From Litsea cubeba (taxonomy: Eukaryota; Streptophyta; Magnoliopsida; Laurales; Lauraceae), in assembly GCA_012931725.1 (NCBI GenBank), contig CM022946.1, forward strand, positions 42,274,451 through 42,338,450: DNA of 64,000 nucleotides, written 5' to 3'. Below, piece after piece: positions 44,221 to 55,427 of this stretch. The position numbers and the translations under genes are program-made. Within the stretch, counting starts at the first letter, position 1. Each line of letters begins with the position of its first letter. The notes under the pieces are model-generated. The model did no database searches. It was not told the DNA's origin and saw only the letters and a program-made list of their open reading frames with translations.

Positions 44221-44323
44221 TCATGAGGACGCGGGCTCAGGGACCGCGTCGGCATCAGCTTGGGCGATTTCGGGCTCAGCAGTCTCCGAAATCTCAACGA
44301 CCACCGGAGGAGCCTCAGGTGCA
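44221..44323 (-). pseudogene. Possible C-terminal end of an antisense gene of X, cut by C
   Basis: On - the bases after the C insertion read A-P-E-A-P-P-V-V-V-E-I-S-E-T-A-E and then PEIAQADADAVPEPASS followed by TGA. This acidic, proline-rich tail resembles ends of antisense ORFs in Tat elements. Its upstream part would lie beyond the C element and is not in the window. Second copy 55325-55427. Confidence 0.35.
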
Positions 44324-46923
44324 TGATGGACAGCGCTTCCGCGCACTGTTCTACTAAGGTCGGCAGACGTGAGAGTCCGTGGGGTCCAACCCTTTCGTAA
44401 CTGGTGGCAAAGTGGGTGTCAACATTTTTTTGTGTGGGTGGGAGTGCCAGATTTTTTATTTTACTTGGAATTGCAAGTGGTGATCCGGAGATCGACCTTC
44501 GCAAGTAAAAAGGAAATCAACTTCTTTCAAGTTTTCCATTGCACATATATTTAAGAAAAGAGACATTTTTCTTGATTTGTCGTGAAAGATGATTTTTTTT
44601 TTTTGGCATTTATAGCCGATTTTTTGTGTTTATAGCCGATTTTGGCGTTTATAGCCGATTTACAATTCCGATCAATAATGAAAGACAAGAGTTGTGATTT
44701 TTGCCTCTTTTAGAAAAGTACAAAATACAATGAAAAGCAAGAAAAGGAGGATCGAACTTCTCAGGAGATTGTGGGGGACACATTCAGATTGACGGTCGCA
44801 AGTCGTATGTGGACTTCGCCATCATCCATGTAGATGAGAACAGAGGATGCTTTTGATTCGCTCGGCTTGACTGTAACCTCAATTTTTTAGAGAACAAAGA
44901 CCAAGAGGAGGTCTTATGTCCAATAAAAAGCTAAGTAGACGGGCTGAAAAGCCACATCTAAGCCATTGGAGGCAGACGGAGAAGGCAGGGACCTTGGCGG
45001 AGGGGTACCCCCGAAAGGACTTTTGTCACCTAGTAGCGGTGGCCGGTGCAGAACTTCAGCAGAGTTTTTTCTCTTTCTTTTTCTGGATTTTCTGTTCTTG
45101 GAAGCTGATCTGATTCTGATCTCTGCGAGTTGTTTGGAATGCTTGGAGTGCTCTCCTATTTATAGGCTTTTAGGTAGCCATTTAGGAGAGTTTATGAGCC
45201 TTAATTTGTCATAAAGCTACATAAAGGGAGGAGTTACAAGGTTTAATTCCTTTATTTTGTAACTCTTGGATCTTGGCTTCTGATTGGCCGGTGGAGATTA
45301 AGGGCATTTAATCGCATTTAATCACCATGATGGGAGGAGTTTCATGGGTTAAATGCCATGAATCAATTGACTTGTAACTCCCATTTGCTTGCTTCTGATG
45401 GGCCGTCCAAAGTAATGAATTAATGACTGCAATAAAGCTAGTCAATTAACTGCATTAAGTGGTCGCCGAGCAATTGAAGAGTCGCGAGCTTACCGCGTCT
45501 TTTGGAGTTCTTTTGGCGATGATCATCGATGGTTCTACATGCTGATCAACATCATATGACCATGTAACTTCAAACATTGATAGCTAACAGCATGCCGGTG
45601 ACATCTGTCCCGTCGATCTCTTGATCGATTGGGTGGAAAGTGCACTTTTTGGTCGACTGATTGGCGATCAATGATGATTTTGATACTCTTGGAAGACAGA
45701 TCCGTGATTTTGACGGATGTCGATGGACTTGGTGCTTCAAAAGTCTGCATTTTGGAAAATCACAGGGGTTGGAAACTTCGAAATGCAAAAAATGATGGAA
45801 AATGGAGCTTTCCGGGGCGAATCCGGCGATTCGGGGCTCCATGGTCGCCTGCAACCATGCACCATGGTCGTCGGCGACCATGGGCCAGGGTCGCGGGATG
45901 CGACCCTGGGGGGAATTATCCCCTTTTGGTCTTGTTTCATGGCCGTTTCGAGGTCTTTTCCAATTCTTTTTTCTCTTGTATTTTTCTAGAAATTTTTGCA
46001 CATTTGTTGGCCTGATTTTCCTATAGAAAACTTGACGAGAATCCTTGCATTTTGGAGTGCAAATTTTCCAATTTTTTGGGAAAGCCGAAGACTTTGTAGC
46101 GTAGAACTGCCGATTTTCTGTCAGAAGCTGAAATTGGGCCAAACGATGTCGGAATGACCTGAAATTTGAGGTGAAGCCTCCTGAGCATAAATAAGAGCAC
46201 CCATAGGCTTTTCTTTGAGTTTTTAAGCCGCATGGGGTTCTCTTGCCAGTAGACTTGATTTTGTCACGAGGCTGATGTCGCGCTTTGATGTGCGGTCAAC
46301 CGATGTCCGATTGACCTGAAATTTGACAGGGAACCTATTGGAGTCATTTAGAGATGATCCATAGGCTCTGTCTTGGAAACCATGGTCCAGGGGAGCTTCG
46401 TCGAGAGGCCTGATTTGGCTTTCGAGAGTCAAAGTACGGTCAAATGTTGTCAAAATGACCTGAAACTTGATGTGTAGCCCTTTGTAAGCATCTTGAAACC
46501 GTCCATGTGCTCTGTTTGATGAGTAATGACCTCAATAGTTCTCGCTGCTTAGAAGCTTGATTTAGCTGTTCGAGGGTTGATGTAGGGTCAAACGTTGCCG
46601 GTTTGACTTGAAATTTGACGTGAGCCTTTTGGATGTATTTTGAGACTATCCATAGGCTCTGATCGAAGATTTGGTGTCTCTGATGTTGTCGTCACCAGGA
46701 GCTTCTGTTCAGTTATCGGAGGAGAAAAGTTAGGCCAAATGATTTTGAAATGGCCCGAAACTTCTTGTGTACTCCTCTTTTGGCTGTCTGAAGGATCTTG
46801 CAGTTTTTCTTTGATTCTGACAAGATTTGATTTTTGAAGTAGCATTGCCTGCTTGTGGTAGGCTGCGACTTCATGTAGCTTTCTTGATTTTGAAGAGGCA
46901 AAGTGACTTTTTTGTTGTCAACA
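44324..46923 (-). mobile_element. C LTR, copy 1 (2,600 bp)
   Basis: TGATGGACAGCGC..GTTGTCAACA on +. Same layout as the B LTRs (short TTTATAGCC array, TATA on - at 45157-45164, GC hairpins at 45862-45909) but clearly diverged. Preceded by GTGCA, the likely target site in X. A 190-codon frame on - (45570-46142) spans U3; the other copy extends to 206 codons. Confidence 0.9.
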
Positions 46924-47012
46924 AATGCCCTATCGAGGTACAGCGACGAGTTGCTTAACTTTTGTAGTCGATGTGCCTCGAAGAGATTTTTGAAGGATGT
47001 GACTTGACTAAT
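46924..47012 (-). mobile_element. C internal stub, copy 1
   Basis: Polypurine-tract side of C (AATGCCCTATCGAGG on +), identical to 58029-58117. Breaks off at 47012 into B gag with one shared base at most. Confidence 0.85.
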
Positions 47013-48635
47013 TTTGGATTGATGTCCTCCGGCAGAGTGGAGTAACCATTGAAGGCCGTACCTTTTGGGTACTTGCAAAGAGAGGATCTTGAGTGCATCT
47101 TGATCCGCGATAGCTCCCGTCAGGATCTTGAAGTGGATGGACGTGCTGTCTGGCTGATCCTTTCCCCATATATGTTGGAGAGTAGGATGCTTAATTGGTG
47201 GGGAACGGGACCGGTCCATCCATAAGGGATATGGTGGCTTGTCCCATGCCTCCTTGAGTATATCCTCTTCTTTTGCTTTGGCGAGGATACTGTCTACGTC
47301 CTTTTTGGTAAGGGTACGTGACTCATTTTCTTCTCCATTTACCTCGTCGTTTTGATGATTCGGAGGAGGTTCATTGTTCGCCTGATTTTGGAAGGCGAGG
47401 AGAAGGTTTTCCATCAGAGTTTCAATCCTCTGCTGGCCCTGTTCCAACTGCTGGATGCGGGTGATCGCATCTTCTAGAGGTGGATTGTGGGGTGGTGGCT
47501 CAGAATTTGTAGCCAAGACATTCATCCTTCGTAATTCGAACGAAGAAACTGTCCTGGTGACTTAACTGGGGCTCATTCTTTTTGAAGAAGAGCTTGAGGA
47601 AGGATCACTCTGCTGTCCTTTGCTTGAAGGAGCAGGGGATTCTTCTAAATGTCTTCTTGTCCTGGAGACGCAGCGGGTCATCGGACGTCGGACATGGATT
47701 TTTGTTGCTGATTTTTGGCGCCTTCTGGTTTTTCCAACCATATGGACGGCAGCAACTTGGTTGGGTCTTTCTTTTTCGACCCATTTGGGAGAGACTTGAA
47801 GTGTAGGAGGCTGGGTCCTTTGCTTCTCTAGTCTCTTTTGCCGGTATGACGCGCGGCAGCGTATACGACGAGCAATTTGAGCTTCGGTCAGCTCTGGCTA
47901 GGCTTTGACGATGAAGGATGTGCTCCCTCTGGCGTAGCAGCCGAGCCTGTCTTCTTTGAACTGGGCAAGGACAGGATGCGAACCCTGTCCTTCGCCGGTT
48001 GCAGCGAAGCTTTGAATTTTTGGAGTTCGGCCCATGTAGAGATGAAGGGTCGAACTGCAGGTTTGTAGGCCTTAGCAGGTGCTTGTAGAGGCCTTGTGAT
48101 GCATGATCTGATTTTGGGCTTGTAGGAACAAGCCGGCTCATGCTGGGTTGACTTGAGAGTCAGGTTGGAAATGGGTTCTTTCCTCTTTCATGTAAGCAGA
48201 GGGTAGAACTGGTTCTCCTTGAGTGGGGCCAGGAATGCTGGCTTAGTGGATGTTTGAGACCTTCTTGTTTTGGTGAAGGTCTTGGGGACCAAGTCTTGGG
48301 ATAGACCTGGTCGTTTGCTAGTCGAGGCTTCGTGGGGGTGCCACGGGCTTCAGGCCTTCTGGTGCTCGCCTTTGGTGTCATGGTAGTGACACGTTGAGAG
48401 GCGAGTTTCTGCTTCTTGGAGGGAGCAGTTTGTTCCTCGGGAAGTGGGAATGGTCCCAGCGTCCCAAAGACGATTAGTCCGGGGAGTCGAGGTCCGACCC
48501 GGAGTTCAGAGAGTTGCCGAGGGAGTTGACACTTCGGCAGCTGATGGGGTGCTTGTAGGTGCGCGCAGTTGCTTCTGTTGAAGCATGATTTGGTGCTTGT
48601 TCTCCATCGAAGGTAATGGTAAGCGATGCTGCCAT
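47013..48635 (-). pseudogene. gag: B-family gag start (second gag copy)
   Basis: On - the ATG at 48635 opens MAASLTITFDGEQ; the sequence then passes the B2 insertion point (48047, uninterrupted here) and the basic segment, and reaches IHFKILTGAIADQDALKI near 47105. Homologous to 22950-23982 with many small indels. TAA/TAG stops and frame changes are frequent, for example directly after LDSPD near 48474. Ends at 47013 inside the QNWAML region. Confidence 0.82.
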
Positions 48636-49510
48636 TGTTAGTTTTTTTCGAAAATTTTCTGAAACAAGACAACATCCAATCGTAATCACAAGAATATAAT
48701 GATCATAAATGGGAAGTTCTATGGTTTCGTCTTTTCAAATTGCTCGAGGGAGATGACCCAAGCAATATGAGGAAGGCCAAATGCCATAGAGGGTATAATT
48801 GTTCTGATCGCAGGTATGGTAAGCCCAGAATGAGCGTCCCAGTGACTGCTAGAAGCAATTGTGAACTTAAATTCGACTTATCGAGAAGCAAAGCTTGCTC
48901 GAGATAAGAAGAATATAAAGTTTGGAGTTACAGATGTGCCGGTCGCAATACAGTAGACCCTGAAAGGGCGTACTAGTACCGCTAGACACAAATGTTTTGA
49001 GACCGCATCCATGAGATGAGATTCTCTGTTTTGAAAGGTCAAGATTGGATTCATCAAAGAGAGCAGATGGTATTCCAATCTGAAACAAGGCTCAGCGATT
49101 TCCGCGAGCGCCAGTGCTCAGAAAGAAATGAACCATAATTTCTCGAATCTGAATCTAAAATGACGAGTCTTTTTTTTGAAGGCCATATAGGGTTCATCAA
49201 AGAGAGCAAAAGGCACTCCAATCTGAACACGGGCTCAGCGATTTCCGCAGAGCGCCAGTGCTCAGAAGGAGAAGACCAAGATTTCTCCAATCTAAACCCA
49301 AAATGACGGAAGTTTTTTTTTTTGAAGATTTTGAAGATTTTTTTAAAAAAAAATTTTTTTTTTTTTTTTTTTTATTTATTTATTTATTTTTTTTAAGATT
49401 TTTTTTAAGATTTTTTTTTGAAATTTTTTTTTATTTTTTATTTTTTATTTTAAAATTTTTATTTTTGAAAAAAAATTTATTTAAAAGACGAGAGAGTACA
49501 CATAGACCTC
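48636..49510 (-). other. B leader, part next to gag
   Basis: No gene. Two units of about 120-136 bases (49052-49157 and 49188-49308) share AGCGATTTCCGC, GCGCCAGTGCTCAGAA and TTCATCAAAGAGAGCA, and look like diverged forms of the leader units at 49743-50335. From 49310 to 49495 it is T/A homopolymer-like. Confidence 0.75.
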
Positions 49511-50493
49511 CTAACCCGGTCTTATGAAATCTTGATTGATAGAATTGCCCCCAGGTAAGGGTAGGATTACTTAATGAACCCGTTTGGAGGACCCTTGCCT
49601 AGAACAGTCAAGCTGCCTCCACACTCTGGACAGGGCTTTTCTTGAATCAATCATGATCAAAGAACGCAGTTGGTTTAACCTTAGTGGTCTATGTCTTTTT
49701 TTTTGTTTTTTTTTAATTATATTTTTATTTTATTATATATTTTCTAATGAACTCATCGAAGAGAAACGATGGCCCAAAACCTTAGTCGAACAGGCTCAAC
49801 ATATCTGCAAGCGCGATGAACGATAGGAACGGATCAAGGTTTCTCAATTTTGAATCCAAAATGAGAAATCTAATTTTTTTATTTTTTATTTTTTTATTTT
49901 TTAGATCTTTAATGAACTCATCAAAGAGAAACGATGGCCCAAAACCTTAGTCGAACATGCTCAACATTTCTGCAAGCGCGATGAACGATAGGAACGGATC
50001 AAGGTTTCTCAATTTTGAATCCAAAATGAAAAATCTGATTTTTGTTTTTTTTTTTTTTTTGAAAAGAGAAAGAGTGGAAATAAATTCAAAGAATTAGAAA
50101 CTTCCAAACAAAAAATCTCATCTCATTTTTTTTTTTTTTTTAGATCTTTAATGAACTCATCGAAGAGAAACGATGGCCCAAAACCTTAGTCGAACAGGCT
50201 CAACATTTCTGCAAGCGCGATGAACGATAGGAACGGATCAAGGTTTCTCAATTTTGAATCCAAGATAAAAAATCTGATTTTTTTCCTATATTTTTTTTGA
50301 AAAGAGAAAGAGTGGAAATAAATTCAAAGAATTAGAAATTTCCAAAAAATCTCATCTCATTTTTTTTTAGATGCGAATCCACATAGGCCACCAATTAGAA
50401 AGTAACCAAGGAATCGAGAAAAGAAATATAAGCATAGAGCAAAATATATGATATGCAAATATTTATTTCTAGCATCGTGTTCTCAAATGAACG
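49511..50493 (-). other. B leader, copy 2, with tandem units
   Basis: Same as 38408-39395. Units with CGATGAACGATAGGAACGG at three places. No gene. Confidence 0.8.
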
Positions 50494-50513
50494 GGTCCCA
50501 CCGGGTGGAGCCA
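50494..50513 (-). other. Primer-binding site, copy 2
   Basis: Identical to 39396-39415, three bases from the LTR edge at 50517. Confidence 0.65.
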
Positions 50514-50516
50514 GCT

Positions 50517-53074
50517 TGATGGACCGCGCTCCTGCCTGGTTCTACCGAGGTCGGCGGACGTGGGAGTCCGTTGGGTACGACCCTTTCGTAACCGGGGGGC
50601 AGAGGCGCGCATCAACATTTTTGTTGTGTGGGTGTGCCAGATTTTCTATTTTACTTGGAATTGCAAGTGGTTATCCGGAGATCAACCTTCGCAAGTAAAA
50701 AAGAAATCAACTTCTTTCAAGTTTTCCATTGCACATATATTTAAGAAAAGAGACATTTTTCTTGATTTGCTGTGAAAGGCGATTTTTTGGCATTTATAGC
50801 CGATTTTGGCGTTTATAGCGGTTTTTGGCGTTTATAGCCGATTCTGGCGTTTATAGCCGATTTACAATTCTTATCAATAATGAAAGACAAGAGTTGTGAT
50901 TTTTGTCTCTTTTGAAAAAATACAAACTACAATGAAAAGCAAGAAAAGGAGGATCTAACTTCTCAGGAGATTGTGGGGGACCCGTTCAGATTGACGGTCG
51001 CAAGCCATATGTGGGCTTCGCCATCATCCATGCAGATGAGAATAGAGGATGCTATTGATTCGCTTTGACTTGGCTATAACCTCAGGTTTTTAGAGGACAA
51101 AGACCAAAAGGAGGTCCTATGTCCAATAAAAAACCGAGTAGACGGGCTGAAAAGCCACATCTAAGCCATTGGAGGCAGAAGGAGAAGGCAAGGACCTTGG
51201 GGGGGGGGTACCCCCAAGGGACTTTTGTCACCTTGTAGCGGTGGTCGGTGTAGGATTTCCGCAGAGTTTTCTCTCTTTTCCTTCTCTGAATTTCTGTGCT
51301 TTGTCTGTGTCTCTGTCTGTGATTTTTTCCGATCTCTTTCTTCTTAGAGAGATCTCCTATTTATAGGCTTTTAGGTAGCCATTTAGGAGGGTTTATGGGC
51401 TTTTATTGTCATTAAGCCGCATAATGGGAGGAGTTACAGGATTTAAATCTTTATTTTGTAACTCCTTTTTCTTGGCTTCTGATTGGCCGGAGGAGATTGA
51501 GGGCATTTAATCGCCTTTAATCGCCATGATGGGAGGAGTTTCATGGGGTTAAATGCCATGAATCTCTTGACTTGTAACTCCCGGATGCTTGCTTCTGATT
51601 GGTCCGTCCAAAGAAATGGATTAATGACTGTAATAAAGCTAGTCAATTAATCGCATTAAGTGGTCGCCGAGCAGTTGAAGAGTCGCGGGCCGTGCCGCGT
51701 CTTTTGGGATTCTTCTGGTAATGATCATCGATGGATCTTCATGTAGATCGACATCGGATGACCATGAGACTTCAGGTGTTGGTTGCCAACAGCGGGTCAG
51801 TGACATCTGTCCTGTCAATTTCTCGATCGGTCGGGTAGAAAGCACACTTTTTTTGGTTGACCGGGGTGGCGATCAATGTTGTTTTCGATACTTTTGATGA
51901 TTGACCCGTGTTTTTGACGGATGTCAGAGGATTTGTTGTCTCAAAAGTATGAGTTTTGGAAACTACCAGAGGCTGGACGCTTCAAATCGCTAAAAAAACG
52001 GCGAAAATCGGGGTTTCCGGGGCCTTCCCGGAGATCCCGGGCTCCAGGGTCGCAGGGGTCTGCGACCCTGGGGGGTTTTTTCCCCTTTTTGTCCCGTTTT
52101 GTGTCCGTTTTTGCTGTTTTTCGATTCTTTTTTCGTCTGCATTTTTCCTTGACATGTTTGACCATTTATTGGCTTGATTTCCCTATAGGAAACCTGATAA
52201 GAATCCTTGGATTTTGGTTTGCAAAGTTTCTAATTTCCTGAGTAAGCCGAAGACTTTGTCGCGCAGAGCTGCCGATTTTCCGTAAGAAGCTGAAACTGGG
52301 TCAAACGATGTCGGAATGACCTGAAATTTGGTGTGAAGCCTCCTGAGCAATAAATAAGACCAACCATAGGCTTTTGTTTGAGTTTTGAAGCCGTTTGGGG
52401 TCCTATCACCAGTAGACTCGCTTTTGTCGCGATGAAGATGTCGCGGTTTGATGTGCGGTCAACCGATGTCCGATTAACTTGAAATTTGACAGGGAACCCA
52501 TTGGAGTCATTTTAAGATGATCCATAGGCTCTGTCTTGGAAACCATTGTCCCAGAGAGCTTTGCCGCCGAGAGGACTGATTTGGCTTCCGAGCGTCAAAC
52601 ATGGTCAAATGTTGTCGAAATGACCTGAAATTTGACGTGCAGCCCTTTGTAAGCATTTTGAAGCCGCCCATGGGCTCTATCTGATGAGTGATGGCCTCGG
52701 CGGTTCTTGCTGCCGAGAGGCTTGATTTAGCTGTTCGAGGGTTGATGTAGGGTCAAACATTGTTGGTTTGACTCGGAACTTGACGTGGAGCCTTTTGGAT
52801 GTATTTTGAGACCATCCATCGGCTCTGATTGAAGATTTGGTATCTCCGATGCTTTCGCCGCCGAGAGCTCCTTTTCGGCTGTCGGAGAAGCGAAGTTAGG
52901 CCAAATGATTTTGAAATGGCCCGAAACTTCTTGTGTACTCCTCTTTTGGCTGTCTTGAAGGATCTTGCAGTTTTTGTTTGATTCTGGAAGTAGCATTGCC
53001 TATTTATGGCAGGTTGCGACTTTATGTAGCTCTTTGGATCTTGAAGAGGCAAAGTGACATTTTTGGTGTCAACA
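50517..53074 (-). mobile_element. B1-type 5' LTR, copy 2
   Basis: 2,558 bp, near-identical to 39419-41971, followed by CAAAC. Confidence 0.92.
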
Positions 53075-53079
53075 CAAAC

Positions 53080-53223
53080 CAAGGCAAACTAGCACCGAAT
53101 TGGCACGAACCATTCAAGGTGATCTTGGCTGCTGGTCAATCAGCATATAAACTTGAGGACATGGATGGTAAACAGTTACCACGTCCATGGAATGCAATGC
53201 ACCTAAAAAAATTATACTTCTGA
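53080..53223 (+). pseudogene. Element X integrase C-terminus, copy 2
   Basis: Same as 41977-42120, ending KKLYF and TGA. Confidence 0.9.
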
Positions 53224-53394
53224 ACTGTAATCGATTTTTGAAGATCAATAAAAGCAGTCTTTATTCTATTCTCTAATTGGTTTCAAATTTCACTAAGTTG
53301 AAGGACTCGACAGCAGTACCACTCTCCATCTTGGCAGCAATACCACTCTCCAGGTCGGCAGTAGTGCACTATCTAGTTCGGCCATACGCGTATC

Positions 53395-53870
53395 TCGGTA
53401 ACAGTTCAGATCCCTGGCCAACGAGACTACACCTCTGGTGATGAGCCAGCTGGTCATGTCTCGGTTTAATCAAGCTCGTGCTGAGACTAGCAAAAGCAGC
53501 ACCGAGCCAGTTCAGCCATGCGCGCATCTCGGTAACAGTACCAGATCGTTGTCCAACGAGACTACAACCTCTGGTGACGAGCCAGCTGGTCATGTCTCGG
53601 TTTAATGAAGCTCGTGCTGAGACTAGCAAAAGCAGCACCGAGCCATTTCGGCCATATGCGCATTTCGGTAATAGTACCAGATCGCTGGCCAGCAAGACTA
53701 CACCTCTGGTGACGAGCCAACTGGTTATGTCTCAATCGTGCTGAGACTAGTAAAAGCAGCACCAATCTAGTTCGGTCAAATGCGCATCTAGGTAACAATA
53801 CCAGATTGCTGGCTGATGAGATTACACCTCTGGTGATGAGCCAGCTGGTCATGTCTCGGTCCTAAACAAC
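53395..53870. repeat. Element X ~134-bp tandem repeat, copy 2
   Basis: Same units as 42290-42765, with one extra base (ACTACAACCT against ACTACACCT). Confidence 0.88.
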
Positions 53871-55427
53871 TCAGTAAGAGCACTACAAAGTCTACCCTGG
53901 TCCCTGTAAAATTACTAACCATGCATGTTTGGGTTTCTCAGTTGGTGACAAACCAGCTGAATGAAAATAACCAAACTCAGGCCGAAAGTAGCTAAAGAGA
54001 AGATAGATTGCAAGGCAAAAAATATCTTCATTGAATTATCAGAAGAAATTACATTCTTCTATATACAAAGCAAAAGTGTTCTCTACTACATCATACATAA
54101 AAAAAATGGATACATCGGAGGAAAAGAAAAAAAAAGCCTTCATCCAGTAGGCCAGAGGTCACAAAATATGGGTGTTATTTCCTCTGCCTGGTCAGCTTCC
54201 GCCTATCCCGTCACCAGGATGATGATGACGATGACAGCAAGGATGACATCCTGGTTATGACGGGTGAAATCTCCAACGACGGAACTCAGCCCCGGGACTA
54301 AGAACTCAGACGGATTCTGGAAAGACGGGTGATCTTCAGGGATTCCCGTCTCTTTCAAGGCACCACGCCATCTTATCGCCCAGGTCTTGTCCCTCATCAA
54401 GGTGAATTGGGCGGAACGGCTTCCCGTCACTAGCACCATCTCCCCACCTTCTTCTCCGGCGAAGATGAAAACACAAGTTGGGGAAACTTGACCTTCCATC
54501 TATATTTATAGAAGGAGAAGGCACCCTTTCCAAATTTGAAGAAACACGTGTCAGGCGTTCCTTCATATCACCTTGAATAGTGCATGCATCCCCTTTGAGA
54601 CGGTGTGCGCCTTTTCAGAGCAATTGGATGACTATCCAGACGATGACACATAGTACCATCGGTATGTCTTCTACATCGATAAGAGAGCTTCATTTATGAC
54701 CTTGGGAAATCAATCACCCAGAAGGTTCTTCCTGTGGAGTATCTCCAAAAACAACGAGATCACCTTGGCTTCAGTAAGAATACCAGCTCGGCACGTCTCG
54801 TTCTCTCAAATGGTGACGAACCAATTATGGGAGGCTACTGGCACCCACCTACCTAACTGCTACAGAGCATTAGGGAAGTGCCAGCTCCAAGGCAACTCGG
54901 CATCAACCTACCTAACTGCTACAGAGCATTAGGGAAATGCCGAACACCTTAAAATACTTGGGCGCAATGCCAACTTACAGAACTCGGTGCTTGCCTCAAT
55001 AACTACTTCAGTCATAGAATCGAGTTCATTGCGGATAGTACCGAGATAAAAAAAACTTTCATCCAATTTGCTCCTGTTCTAGCTCGGTTGCTGAACTAAG
55101 CTACGCTACGGACAAATTTGTATACGGGAAGCTCAGTCGAGAACCGAAGTCAGACACTTCACAATTTCTGACGGCAATCATGAAAGAAGAAACATATGAA
55201 AGGAAGCACCAGAAATCAAGATCAAGTTATCAAAAAGGACATTTCATTTCAGATTTTAGTCATTACATCTAGGGGAGAGAAATAAAAAAGAAAATAAATC
55301 AAAAGGGAAGAGCAAAGAAGGCCTTCATGAGGACGCGGGCTCAGGGACCGCGTCGGCATCAGCTTGGGCGATTTCGGGCTCAGCAGTCTCCGAAATCTCA
55401 ACGACCACCGGAGGAGCCTCAGGTGCA
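53871..55427. other. Element X 3' region, copy 2
   Basis: Repeats 42766-44323, including the hypothetical antisense ORF (54203-54499) and the antisense-gene tail (55325-55427). Confidence 0.7.

Larger units (their letters stand above)
38408..47012. repeat. 8.6-kb block, copy 1
   Basis: Near-identical to 49511-58117. Differences that I saw are mostly single-base indels (for example CCGAAACACC against CCGAACACC, GTCCCGTCG against GTCCGTCG) and only a few substitutions. Both ends of this copy are abrupt joins: 38407/38408 (antisense-gene exon to B leader) and 47012/47013 (C internal sequence to gag). Confidence 0.92.

Noticed and set aside
49584..49826. ORF with MEDPCLEQSS start in the leader
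   Set aside because: Covers the leader repeat and T-rich spacer, with no conservation of frame between units.
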